Shown piece after piece: positions 49,885-60,600 of a stretch of 64,000 nucleotides of DNA (the first letter of the stretch is position 1; each line of letters opens with the position of its first letter). Location of the stretch: assembly GCF_034006665.1 (NCBI RefSeq), contig NZ_JAVESI010000012.1, forward strand, positions 1 to 64,000, given 5' to 3'. The notes under the pieces are model-generated. The model ran no database searches, was not told the origin of the DNA, and saw nothing but the letters and a program-made list of their open reading frames with translations. The translations under genes and the position numbers were made by a program. Origin of the DNA: Trichloromonas sp034006665. GTDB lineage: Bacteria > Desulfobacterota > Desulfuromonadia > Desulfuromonadales > Trichloromonadaceae.

Positions 49885-51748
49885 ATTTTAAGTTTCCTGA
49901 ATTATATATTCTATATATTTTTCTTTCTAACATTATATCATGTTCTGATTTGGTTGGATCAAATCCTTCTTTAATTAAAATGTCTTTTCTAAATCCAAAT
50001 CTATATTTTTTAATACCATTAACTACATAATAGTAGTTAGGTTTTGTTATATGTCGTAATTTAAATTTAAGTTTTTTATATAAATCACCATTACTATAAT
50101 TTCTATCTGCATATGATATAATTTTCTTAGGATTATAATTTTTAATAAAATAATTAAATAGTTTAGATCCACCTCCAATGACAATGGTGTTGAGTTTATT
50201 ACAAAATCTTAACATCTCATATTCATCATTTTTAGATATATTATTCATAGATTTCCTCAATTTACCAAATGTCATTAAACTAACTAGTTCATCATTATAA
50301 AATAAACCTATTTTATGTTTTGAACCAACAAAACCTTGAATATGGTTTTCATCTAAAAACTTTTTAATCAATTCGTTATTATTTACTTCTTTAATTTTAC
50401 ATTTTCTTGCAAATATTTTATTAGATATTCTATTTAATTTATTCAATATCATTGATTTGATTATTTCTTGTTTATAAACCCAATCGTCTTCATAAATATG
50501 TATTAACTGAATTCCATTTCTTGTACATAAATCGGTTTTCATTTTATGATAATTATTATCACAATATAACTCGTTATGCCAATATACACCATTAAATTCA
50601 AATGCTAATTTTAAGTCAGGTAAATAAATATCTAATTCATACGGGTTTATTATTTTTCTATCATTTTCTATAATATCACCATTATAATTTTCTTTAATAA
50701 AATTTAACAATTTAATTTCTAATCCTGATGTATGTAACCCAATAGGGTTACAAATTATACACGGTATGGTATTTGAATGTAATCTTTGGTTAAGAAGAAC
50801 GTAATTAATTATATATTCATTGTTACACAATGGACATTTAACTAAATATTTTTTATCATAATAATTTAATAAATCTATATTATATTTTTCTTTATATAAT
50901 TTTTTATTTTTAATAAATAAAGTTGATAATATATTATTTTTAATTTTATTAGATATATGTAAATTACATGATGGTACATGTGATCCATATTTTTCTAAAT
51001 TTGTATTAATTGTATTATTTCTAATAATATTGTTTTGTTGTGGATGTTTAAATCCATATTTTTTTAAATTAGTTTTTATTATTTTTTCTTTTATAAATTC
51101 ATTCTGAAAAACATTTTCAACTCCATATTTTTCTAAATTTGTATTAATTAATTTTTGTTTTATTTCTTCCGAATACATAGGATGTTCAACACCATACTTA
51201 TCAGTTAATGTTTTCTTAATTTTATCTTTAATATTGTCATTTAAAAGAGGTGTTATATTTCCATATTTTTGTAAATTAGTATTATCTTTCTTTTTTTTAA
51301 TATCAGGTGATGACAATCCATAATCATATCCATATTTTTCTAAATTAGTACTAATTAACTTTTGTTTTATTTCTTCCGAATGCATTGGATGATCAACACC
51401 ATACTTATCAATTAATGTTTTTTTAGATTTTTCTTTTATTTCTTCTAATTGAAAAACATTATCAACACCATATTTATTTTGTAATCTCTTTTTACATTTA
51501 TTGTTTGCGCATTTCTTACTACAACAATAATCTTCTTTTAAACCATTAGTATTCTTGTAATAATTATGATATTGGGTTTTTTTGGTTTTTCCACATATAT
51601 CACATTTAACATCTATTTTATAATGACTACTATGTGGTAAATCTGTTATTTTAACAATAGAATTATCAGTTGAAACATCATATCCAATTGATTTATAATA
51701 ATTCTTTAATTTTCTATTGTTTACAGTTATATATTCATCTATTATCAT
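49865..51748 (-). CDS. Large homing endonuclease with KYG repeats and VSR-like nuclease
   Basis: In this 627-aa protein, an N-terminal Cys4 finger (CDICGK...CCSKKC) precedes about seven ~37-residue repeats of T-N-L-E-K-Y-G-V-x-H-P-x-x-x-E-x-I-K-x-K (residues ~85-270). A second zinc motif follows (CPLCNN...CIIC). The nuclease is PYELDIYLPDLKLAFEFNGV then YWHNELYCDN and IQLIHIYEDDW. A C-terminal domain (MTFGKLRKSMNN, VIGGGSKLFNYFIKNYNP, ISYADRNYSNGDLYKKLKFK) is typical of phage homing proteins. The ATG overlaps the uvsW stop (ATGA) and the 3' end overlaps the next gene by 20 bases. Confidence 0.88.
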   Translation of the reverse strand: MIIDEYITVNNRKLKNYYKSIGYDVSTDNSIVKITDLPHSSHYKIDVKCDICGKTKKTQYHNYYKNTNGLKEDYCCSKKCANNKCKKRLQNKYGVDNVFQLEEIKEKSKKTLIDKYGVDHPMHSEEIKQKLISTNLEKYGYDYGLSSPDIKKKKDNTNLQKYGNITPLLNDNIKDKIKKTLTDKYGVEHPMYSEEIKQKLINTNLEKYGVENVFQNEFIKEKIIKTNLKKYGFKHPQQNNIIRNNTINTNLEKYGSHVPSCNLHISNKIKNNILSTLFIKNKKLYKEKYNIDLLNYYDKKYLVKCPLCNNEYIINYVLLNQRLHSNTIPCIICNPIGLHTSGLEIKLLNFIKENYNGDIIENDRKIINPYELDIYLPDLKLAFEFNGVYWHNELYCDNNYHKMKTDLCTRNGIQLIHIYEDDWVYKQEIIKSMILNKLNRISNKIFARKCKIKEVNNNELIKKFLDENHIQGFVGSKHKIGLFYNDELVSLMTFGKLRKSMNNISKNDEYEMLRFCNKLNTIVIGGGSKLFNYFIKNYNPKKIISYADRNYSNGDLYKKLKFKLRHITKPNYYYVVNGIKKYRFGFRKDILIKEGFDPTKSEHDIMLERKIYRIYNSGNLKFEYNYE

Positions 51749-53313
51749 AATTTAACTTTCATCTCGTTAACAGGAAATCCTTGTTTTTGATAGATTTTAT
51801 CTCTTCTACTTATATATTGATTATATAATATGTTATTATACTTTTTTGATAATTTATCTGTAATATCAAATACTACTAATTTACTCTTTTCTTTATGCAA
51901 CCTTAATCCCCTACCAATGGACTGTCTAATTAATTTATCAGATTTAAAACTATCCGCAAAAACAATATTAAATATCGATTTTATGTTTATTCCTGTTGAA
52001 AAAGTACCAAAAGATGCAACCAATATTTTTGGTTTATCTTCTGTTATTTCCATTAATTTTTTAATAGTTTCTCTTTTTTCTTTTATTGTTGTACCGTCAA
52101 CATAATATAAATGTTTATTTATACAATTATCTCTTAAATATTCATATAACATTTTACCATACTCTATATTATGGAATAATATTAATGAGTTATTATTAAA
52201 TCTGTCACATAATTTTTTAAAAAATAATTTTCTTCTTAGTGATTTCTGAACAAATTCTTTTTCAAGTAAATAGGCTCTTTTCCCATCCCCTCTTTTTTTA
52301 ATCATAAAAACATTTTCAGCAAACTCATTTTCATTGTGATCTAATATTATTGAATTAATTTTTACTTTTGATACTAAACCTTTGTCCATTAATTCTTTTG
52401 CTTTAACAGTAATTAATTTTGGACCCATTAAGGATTGTATGGTAAGATATTCAGCAGAATCATTATTGGGATATGTACCAGATAAACCAATACGATATTT
52501 GGCAAATCCAAAAGTTTTTGATAGTATGGTATCTAAACTCTTACTTTTTGCAGTATGTGATTCATCACATACTACAACATCAAATTGTTCAAAAAATTCT
52601 TTTGGATAATTAATTAAACTTTGATATGTTCCGATAAAAACATTTGGTTTAATTCCATCTCTTACTTTTCTTGGTTTATCAGAAAATATCTCTTCTACTC
52701 TTAAATCAAATGGTTCTTTTTGTTCCTTATTATAACCTAAATTATAATCAATAATATCGTCATAAAACTGAGTTACCAAACTCATTTGAGGAACTATAAG
52801 TAAGAATTTATAATCAGGATTAATATATTTAAGAATATAGAACATAAATACTGCAAAAATTAGAGATTTACCACCTGCGGTTGCCACTTCAACTATACCA
52901 AACTTATATTTTAACATATTAAAAACTGCATCAGTTTGGTGTTCATATGGTATAAAATATCCTTCTGGATTATTTTCAGTTGGTTTTACTCTATAATCTT
53001 TAAAATATTCTGTGCAAAAATTTACAATATCTTCTTTTTTTATATCTAAATCAAATGGAAATTGTGATTTATCTATTTCAAATTTATAACCATGATCTTT
53101 ACAACATTTATATATCTCCTTCCAAAGACCATATCTCATTATACCGTTTTTAAAATGATCTATACTACCATCCCATAATCCCATCTTATGTCTTTTTTTA
53201 AAAAAATAGTTATCTACTTTTCTGGTAAGATGTAATTTAAGTTGATGATATTCTTCTCGTGTTGATTCTTTTAAAACGATTTTACTTTTATCTTCTGTTA
53301 TATTTAATTTCAT
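51745..53313 (-). CDS. uvsW: UvsW-like ATP-dependent helicase
   Basis: This 522-aa protein is close to T4 UvsW (587 with UvsW.1). The N-terminal DNA-binding part has LWDGSIDHFKNGIMRYGLW. Superfamily 2 motifs are Q-like YEHQTDAV, Walker A ATAGGKS (144-150), DESH in FDVVVCDESHTAKSKSLD, motif III GLSGTYPN, motif V ASFGTFSTGINIKSI, and motif VI RQSIGRGLRLHKEKSKLVVF. It unwinds R-loops and recombination intermediates and shuts off origin replication in T4. It overlaps genes on both sides by 4 and 3 bases (ATGA contacts). Confidence 0.95.
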   Translation of the reverse strand: MKLNITEDKSKIVLKESTREEYHQLKLHLTRKVDNYFFKKRHKMGLWDGSIDHFKNGIMRYGLWKEIYKCCKDHGYKFEIDKSQFPFDLDIKKEDIVNFCTEYFKDYRVKPTENNPEGYFIPYEHQTDAVFNMLKYKFGIVEVATAGGKSLIFAVFMFYILKYINPDYKFLLIVPQMSLVTQFYDDIIDYNLGYNKEQKEPFDLRVEEIFSDKPRKVRDGIKPNVFIGTYQSLINYPKEFFEQFDVVVCDESHTAKSKSLDTILSKTFGFAKYRIGLSGTYPNNDSAEYLTIQSLMGPKLITVKAKELMDKGLVSKVKINSIILDHNENEFAENVFMIKKRGDGKRAYLLEKEFVQKSLRRKLFFKKLCDRFNNNSLILFHNIEYGKMLYEYLRDNCINKHLYYVDGTTIKEKRETIKKLMEITEDKPKILVASFGTFSTGINIKSIFNIVFADSFKSDKLIRQSIGRGLRLHKEKSKLVVFDITDKLSKKYNNILYNQYISRRDKIYQKQGFPVNEMKVKL

Positions 53314-53462
53314 TTTCTTAATTTTCTTATAAATTTATTATTAAACAAATAACAATAAATTATCCATTTTTGTAATTTATACCATCTATATATTTTTATA
53401 TAAAATGGTTCATTATCCATTTCTTTTAATAAATCATCTATTATTTCGATATTATAACTCAT
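53310..53462 (-). CDS. Small basic protein between uvsY-like and uvsW genes
   Basis: A 50-aa ORF on the minus strand reads MSYNIEIIDDLLKEMDNEPF, then YIKIYRWYKLQKWIIYCYLF, and ends RKLRK. It starts 1 base after the upstream stop (53464) and its TGA overlaps the uvsW ATG (ATGA), filling exactly the gap in a tightly packed operon. The second half is aromatic and basic, possibly a membrane- or nucleic-acid-binding helix. T4 also has tiny ORFs between uvsY and uvsW. Confidence 0.6.
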   Translation of the reverse strand: MSYNIEIIDDLLKEMDNEPFYIKIYRWYKLQKWIIYCYLFNNKFIRKLRK

Positions 53463-53463
53463 A

Positions 53464-53931
53464 TTATAACCCTAATGCGTTCATTAATTCAATTCTATTC
53501 TTCACTGCATAATTGAGTGATTCTAAATTAGATGCAGTATCTCTTAAAAATTGAATATGTATTTCTAGTAATTCACTTCTTTGTCTAATTCTTGCAATAT
53601 CAGCTTCAACTAATGATTTTTTAGCAGTATCATTTTTAACATTTAATTGATATTTAGTAGAATAAAATTCATATCTTTGTTTTATTAATTCTTTTATTTG
53701 TGTATTATTTTTAGATAACATTAAAGCATAAGTTTTTATTTCTTCTGATGCTATTTGACTATAACTAATTATTTCTGCTTGATACTCTATTAATTTTTTA
53801 ATATCAGCATATATATTTCTAGTTTGTTGTTTTACTATTTTTGACCAATTTTTAGATTCGATATCCATTTTATTTTCTAATGATTTAGTATCTTCAATAA
53901 AAATATTTAATTTATCATCATTATTTGCCAT
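53464..53931 (-). CDS. UvsY-like recombination mediator candidate
   Basis: This 155-aa all-helical protein (T4 UvsY is 137 aa) has key stretches RYEFYSTKYQLNVKNDTAKK, SLVEADIARIRQRSELLEIH and FLRDTASNLESLNYAVKNRI. They follow the UvsY layout of a Y-Y-x-x-K-Y segment, a charged helix with an Asp, and a terminal A-[VI]-K-N-x-I helix. Its place two genes upstream of uvsW matches the T4 uvsY-uvsW neighbourhood. It would load the UvsX recombinase onto ssDNA bound by SSB. Sequence identity to UvsY is low. Confidence 0.6.
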   Translation of the reverse strand: MANNDDKLNIFIEDTKSLENKMDIESKNWSKIVKQQTRNIYADIKKLIEYQAEIISYSQIASEEIKTYALMLSKNNTQIKELIKQRYEFYSTKYQLNVKNDTAKKSLVEADIARIRQRSELLEIHIQFLRDTASNLESLNYAVKNRIELMNALGL

Positions 53932-53961
53932 TTTAATAATTTATTTTTAAATGATATAGGT

Positions 53962-54672
53962 TTATATTCTAATAAAGTTTAGAACAAAATAGTAATCAAA
54001 TTTATATAATTTTGATGTTTTTGTTTGTTTATAATTTAATTCTACATTATTTTCAAAAATAATTGAATTTGCATTTTTTATTAAATTATCTTGATTTTTA
54101 ATATTTACATCAAATTTTGGATTATATTGTAAATTTGATTTTTTATTAAAATCCCCATCATCTAATGTTTTATATTCAACATAGAAATTAATTGTATTTA
54201 ATTCATATCTATTTAATATATTTTTATCAATATAATTTTTAATATAAAGGTTTATATTGTTACCTAAAACATCATTATATTTTATTCCTTTAAATACTCT
54301 TTTTTCTTTTATTTTATAAAATAAATATTCTTTTAATATATTTCTCCATTGTATATTTATAGTCCAATTTGTATTTGTTATTTTATCCATATCAGATTGA
54401 GGTGATAATACAATTGTATGATTATTATTTTTTATATCAATTAAATCTATTAAATATATTTTCTCATTCTCATATATATCATTATAGTATTGATAACCAT
54501 TGTTATTTGTATTATCATTTATTTCACTATATTGTATCGTCTTTTCATCAATTATTATAGTATTCTCAACATTTATCATTTTTGAACCAAAAAATGTCCT
54601 TGGTTCATAATATGATTTTGTTCCTATTATTGGTTCACTTTTAAATCTTGTTATTATTAAATCGTTTTTCAT
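53962..54672 (-). CDS. Hypothetical structural protein
   Basis: This 236-aa protein is beta-rich (FKSEPIIGTKSYYEPRTFFG, KIYLIDLIDIKNNNHTIVLS, NTINFYVEYKTLDDGDFNKK). There are no motifs, membrane segments or low-complexity regions. It lies 20 bases downstream of the 2036-aa tail protein in the same operon, so a tail or baseplate assembly role is likely. Confidence 0.55.
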   Translation of the reverse strand: MKNDLIITRFKSEPIIGTKSYYEPRTFFGSKMINVENTIIIDEKTIQYSEINDNTNNNGYQYYNDIYENEKIYLIDLIDIKNNNHTIVLSPQSDMDKITNTNWTINIQWRNILKEYLFYKIKEKRVFKGIKYNDVLGNNINLYIKNYIDKNILNRYELNTINFYVEYKTLDDGDFNKKSNLQYNPKFDVNIKNQDNLIKNANSIIFENNVELNYKQTKTSKLYKFDYYFVLNFIRI

Positions 54673-54692
54673 AATATATTATATGTTTTTAT

Positions 54693-57600
54693 TTATACTG
54701 CAATTCCACCTGAAAAGTATATATTCCTAACATTAACTGATATTACTCCATGATCAGGATTTGTTAATATAGTAAATGGTTTATTACTCCAATCTTCGTT
54801 ATCTCTAACACATTGAACTGTTATTGAACTAATTCCACTACTGCCACTTGATGGATAAACATTAAAATAGGTACCATATGTATTATTTATTGTCCAATTA
54901 GAACTAGATGTTATTTCAATTATAACTTGATATACAATTGAATATCCACCATGTTGAAATATTACTGATATTGGACTAATATATATACCATTTAACGTAG
55001 TTACTGATTTAGTTTCACCTAAAAATAATTGTTCACCAACTTTTACATATGATCTATAATAATATGTTGTACCTGGTAATAAATTACTAATTAAAGAATT
55101 ATAACTATTTGTTGATAATGAACTATTGTGATTAATAGATTGAAGTGGTATAAATGTATTAGATAATGAGTATTGTATACCATATTCAGTAATAAAATAA
55201 ATATCACCATCTGTTATAATACCGCCAGCTCTAAAGGATTTCATTGTTAAATCAGTATAATTTGTTGTTGATAATGTTATATCCAATATATGTTCAAATT
55301 CCCATATATAAGTATCAGCAAATTCAATATTTGATATATCTGTAGTACCTGGATTCATAGATTGATTATTATTAATAATTTTACCCCCTCCTATAATATA
55401 TCCTTTGTTATTTGATGTAGCAAATGCACAATATGTTCTATTTATACCTGTAAATGATAAATTATCGTATTCTTGAACGACTATAGAATTTATTCTATTA
55501 ACATACATCTTATTATCTATATCTGATGAAAATTTATTTGATAGTGTCATATATATTTTATTACCATTTAAAAGAAATGATGATCCACTTCCTCCTAATT
55601 GTTCAATATCAGTAAGACTAAAATTATATATTGTTATATTATCATTACTACTAGATGATGATATACTATTATATTTATAAATATTAGTACCTGTATTAGT
55701 TGTGTTATCTATATTTATATAACCACCAATTTTATAATATTTATCATCGTAAATGACACTTGAACTATCATATGTTCTTTGTGAACTTATAGCACTATTA
55801 TCCATTTGTTCATTGATTCCACCATAGGCATTAATAGTGTATTTTTTATCAGATAATCCAGATGATGTTCTACCTCCTCTTATACATAAAAAATCACCTT
55901 TTACAAATGAATCAGCATAAGCTAATCCCGCTGATAATGTAAAATGATAAGAATCGAATGTATTTAAATTTATATTATATCTAGATATTGATGTAATATA
56001 TCCTGTAGAATTTATACCACCTGTTATATATATGTGTGTTCCATCTGTACATATTGATGAAAATGCTCTAGGTATATTATTATCTAATTCTGTTATAATT
56101 TTAGTATTTACATTATATTTATAAAAATCACTCTTATAACCAACTGATGATCTACCCATACCATAATAAATATAATCACCGATTCCTATTGCTACCATAC
56201 CAATTCTACCATTTGATCCAAAAATAGGTTCTTGTTCCTTTACTACTTTCCAATATTGCTCAACTTCAATTGTTTCTTCTACAAATACTCTATTATTTGT
56301 ATCTTCTTGATTTAAATCAAATATATTAACCGGATATTCTACTGCAAATACAATTTTCTTCTCTGTAAATCCACCAACCAAAGGAAATGTTATATTATCG
56401 AATGATACATCGACTTCTAATGTACCTACTGATACTGTTTGTTCACTCATTATATGATAATCTAACATAGAATCATCTATTATCATCAATTTAACAGTAG
56501 CATTATGAGTTGGTTTAATATTATTTCTACCATTATTTCTAAATTTCATACTAAAATCATATGATTGATTTGGTATGTATGTTATACCAGTTTGCAATTC
56601 ATATTCTAATATTTCGTAATTAATATCATCATTATATAGATCAAATCTTATATCATTATTACTATATAATATTTCACTTGGTTCTTCTAAACTATAAAAT
56701 TCAAATCTACAAACAGTTGTAGTTTTTATTTGATTATCATCATATTCTATTGGTCTATTAAATTCTATATTTTTTTGTATTGTAACATCTTTTCCTATTG
56801 TACCCAATGATTCATCAGATATTAATGTACTAGATTGTTGATTTAACTTATCATAATATAATTTAACACCATATGTTTTAGAAACAATTGATAAATTAGT
56901 TACATTAAATCTAAATGTTATTTTATCGCTAGGGTTATTCTTATTAAATCCATATATCATATTATAAGTTGTTACTGCTGCACCACTTCTTCTAGATGCT
57001 TCTCCTCCCACTTGTTCTTCACCGGTTGTATAAAATTCTAATCCTAATGGATCAGATACTGAAATACTATTAACAGATAGTATTGCTTGATATGATATAA
57101 TATAAGTTGGAGACTTAACAAAATCTGAATATAATGTATGTTCATTTAATGTTTTTAAATAAAAATTACTATCCCACGAAGATAAAAATATATTTCTACT
57201 TGTTTGTGATAATCCAATTTCATCAACCATTGGATATATACTTCTATCAGTAGATATATTATTTAATTTTAGAAAATTACCATCATCACTAACTTTCGAA
57301 TATACCATTTCTCTTATTGTTCCAAAATCAGATACATCATTATCAAAACAATAATTTTTATCTAATCCATAATACCTATTTTCATCTGACCAATAATATA
57401 AAGGTTTAAATACATTAATATCATGAAATACTGGATCATAATACCCGATAAATCTTTTAATTAATTTATCATTCTCTATTCTTTCGCCATGCCTTACTAT
57501 ATTTATAGTTTCATCTTTTTTATTAATAACTATTTTTCTAGATAATGGTTGATCTATTATAGATTGAGTAACAGGCATATCATCTAGATATATCATATAC

Positions 57601-60600
57601 TTATCATAGATATTATAAGATGGTCCTTTTATTGGATAAATATTATAAGAATTTTTCTTTAATAAAATATCATCAGGTAAAGATACTTCAACATAAAAAC
57701 TAGGTATCTTATTATTTAATTGATTTAATTTAAATTTACTAACATTATTACCATTTATTTCATAATATATTATATGTTGATCAAATATACCCTTTTCATT
57801 TAAATTATTCATCGATTGAATAAAATAATAAGCTGTTAATTTATTTGGATCATATGTATTGATAGATAATCCATCTACAGATGGCATAGTATTATAATCA
57901 TCTTTAGTTTTAGAATAATATATACCATTTGATTCTCCAAATACTTTAGTATTATTAAATGATATCCATTCTTTATTTATTGGTATATTTTGATTTATTA
58001 TTATAATAATATTTTTAAAATTATAATTGACAATAACATGTATACCATTCTTATCGGGTGAGTCTAATGTAGCATTTAAATCGTCAATTGGTGATGATAC
58101 ACTATTTATAAAAATAGGATTACTATATACTCCTGAATTTTCATCAAAATCATAATAATGATATCTATCATTTAATATAACAGATAGTTTATATTCATTA
58201 AAAATATTACCACCTCCTGGTATTATACTTCTAATTGATCCGTCATTATTAAATACAATATCTTCAATTGAATTTATTTTATATTCAATTCCTCTAAATA
58301 ATGATGATGCTGGTAATTCATTATCACCTCCATTAAAATATGAATATTTTTTATAATATTTTTTATATAAATTTCCATTATCTTCTATATACATTTTATT
58401 ATTAAAGAAATACTTAAAATAATCAAAGTAATTGGCTTCATATAGTGATAAGTCAAATTTATCATTATCTAATAATGATGTTTGAATATTAGTGCTTTGG
58501 TTTAAATAGTAATTAAATTCTATTTCTGTTACTATAATTTCTTTAAATGTACAATTTACATATCCACTATATAATGTTATATAACCATTTTTACATTTAC
58601 CCATGAATGATATAATCACATCATTTCCGGTTGTAAATTGATTTGATTTACCATTATCAAAAGAACTATCATATATACCAACAGACCAATTATTATTGGG
58701 TATTGCATCATCAATTGTTATCCTTAAATATACATAATAGTAATTATCTGTACCTAAATATGTAGTATAAATAGATTTATTTTCTGATGTGTTATTTGAA
58801 CATATTAATGTATTATTTAAGTACGTCCAATATGTGCCTGTGTCCCATTCACCTGCATTAAATTGTTCAACAACATTATCATCTTTTTTACTAAAAAAAT
58901 TACCAATTCTATAAAAATAGTCATGTGTTTTTTCTTTAACACTAGATACTGATGTATCACAATTTGTAGTTCTATTATAAACACCGCCGTGTTTTTTAGA
59001 GTTATTTAATTTATAGATATAATCAGAATGACTTATAGAACCAATATATCCCCATTTACATATATTTTGGTTCTTTTCCCATATATAACTTATACTATTA
59101 TCCAATAATTCAAATGTTTCGTCACCTGCTGAATATTCTGATGATATATTTAATGGTTTGTATTGTCCATTGCTTCCTTTATCATGTGTTTTAACTCTTT
59201 TTGGTACACTAAAATCTCTATATTCAATTGCATTTAATTTATCTTCTTCTGTTTCTACATAAACATTTTTTTCATATTCAAAATCAGAATATCTTGTATT
59301 TATTCTATCAAAGTCAAAATCTTTTATATCAGAAAATTTTAATCTATAAATATTATATTGTAATGGTATATCATCATTTACTATTTTCTTTGTTATAGTA
59401 TTATTAACACCACCTTTCCAATATTTTAAATATTTATTATCAGATGTAATTGCATAATCTCCGCCTATATAAAAATTATTAATATATTTATTAGTTGTGT
59501 TATCAAAATATTTATCATTTTTTAAAACATGATATATACCATCAATTTCAATTAAATATAAATCAGCTGGTAATTCATCAACGTGTCCTTCATTATTAAT
59601 AAATTTATCTATTGTTAATTCAAGTTGATCATTTAAATTTTTTATATTTGTTCTGTTATTTACATATTCTATTTTAATTTTATTAGAATTAAATATAGTC
59701 ATATCATTTGATGATATATCAAAATCTGATATTAATTTATAATAACCATTGTTCAGTTTTTTTATTTCGTAAAGTTTGTTATTATACATTATCCATCCAT
59801 TTTCTTTTATTTTATTAGTAAATGGGTTTACTGCATTATCATTATTATCAACAAATATATTATTTTCTATTCTTATATTTACATTATCATCAAGATCATC
59901 AAGATCATAAGTTGTTAAAGATTTTATATGTTCAAATTTATCGATATAAAATCCAAAATATCTATTAATAGAATATTCATTGTATTTATCTGGATCTCCT
60001 GGTTTATCATCAAATAAATATTTAATATTAAGTATATATGGATATATTAATCCGTTATTTTCAAATCCTTTTGTTATAAAATCTTCTAATACAAAATGGG
60101 GATTTTCATAATATAATTTATCATCTAGTATTGTTTCGCTAGTTGTATAAATACCATTTTTATAATTTAATCCAGACCATTTTGAAAAGTTAAACTTTTT
60201 AGTATCAAAAAAGAATGAAAATTCAGGAAATCTATTATTATCATTTATATTTCTTTTTAAGAAATTACCAAAATTAGAGTTTTCACTTAGATCTATAACT
60301 TTTACACATTTCCATTTATCAATTATTTCACTTCTAAAATTATCTTTATTTAAACCAATTAATCTATAATCAGTATCATAAATATCATAAATACCTGGAT
60401 CATCTACTCTTAATATTATAAATTTCTCTGGTATATTACCCTTCTTAATATATAATGGTGCAAAATATTCAAATTCTTCGTTATACCATTGATCTTCAGC
60501 ATTTTTAGCACCCGCAAAATATGTATCATCAAATTGATTGTTGAATGAATCATACATTATATTTACATCAAAATCAGTTTTAGGTGAAAATGCTAAGTTT

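Noticed and set aside
49865..51748. KYG repeats as a CRISPR-like or satellite DNA repeat
   Set aside because: They are diverged protein repeats (DNA-binding modules of a homing endonuclease), not conserved DNA units.
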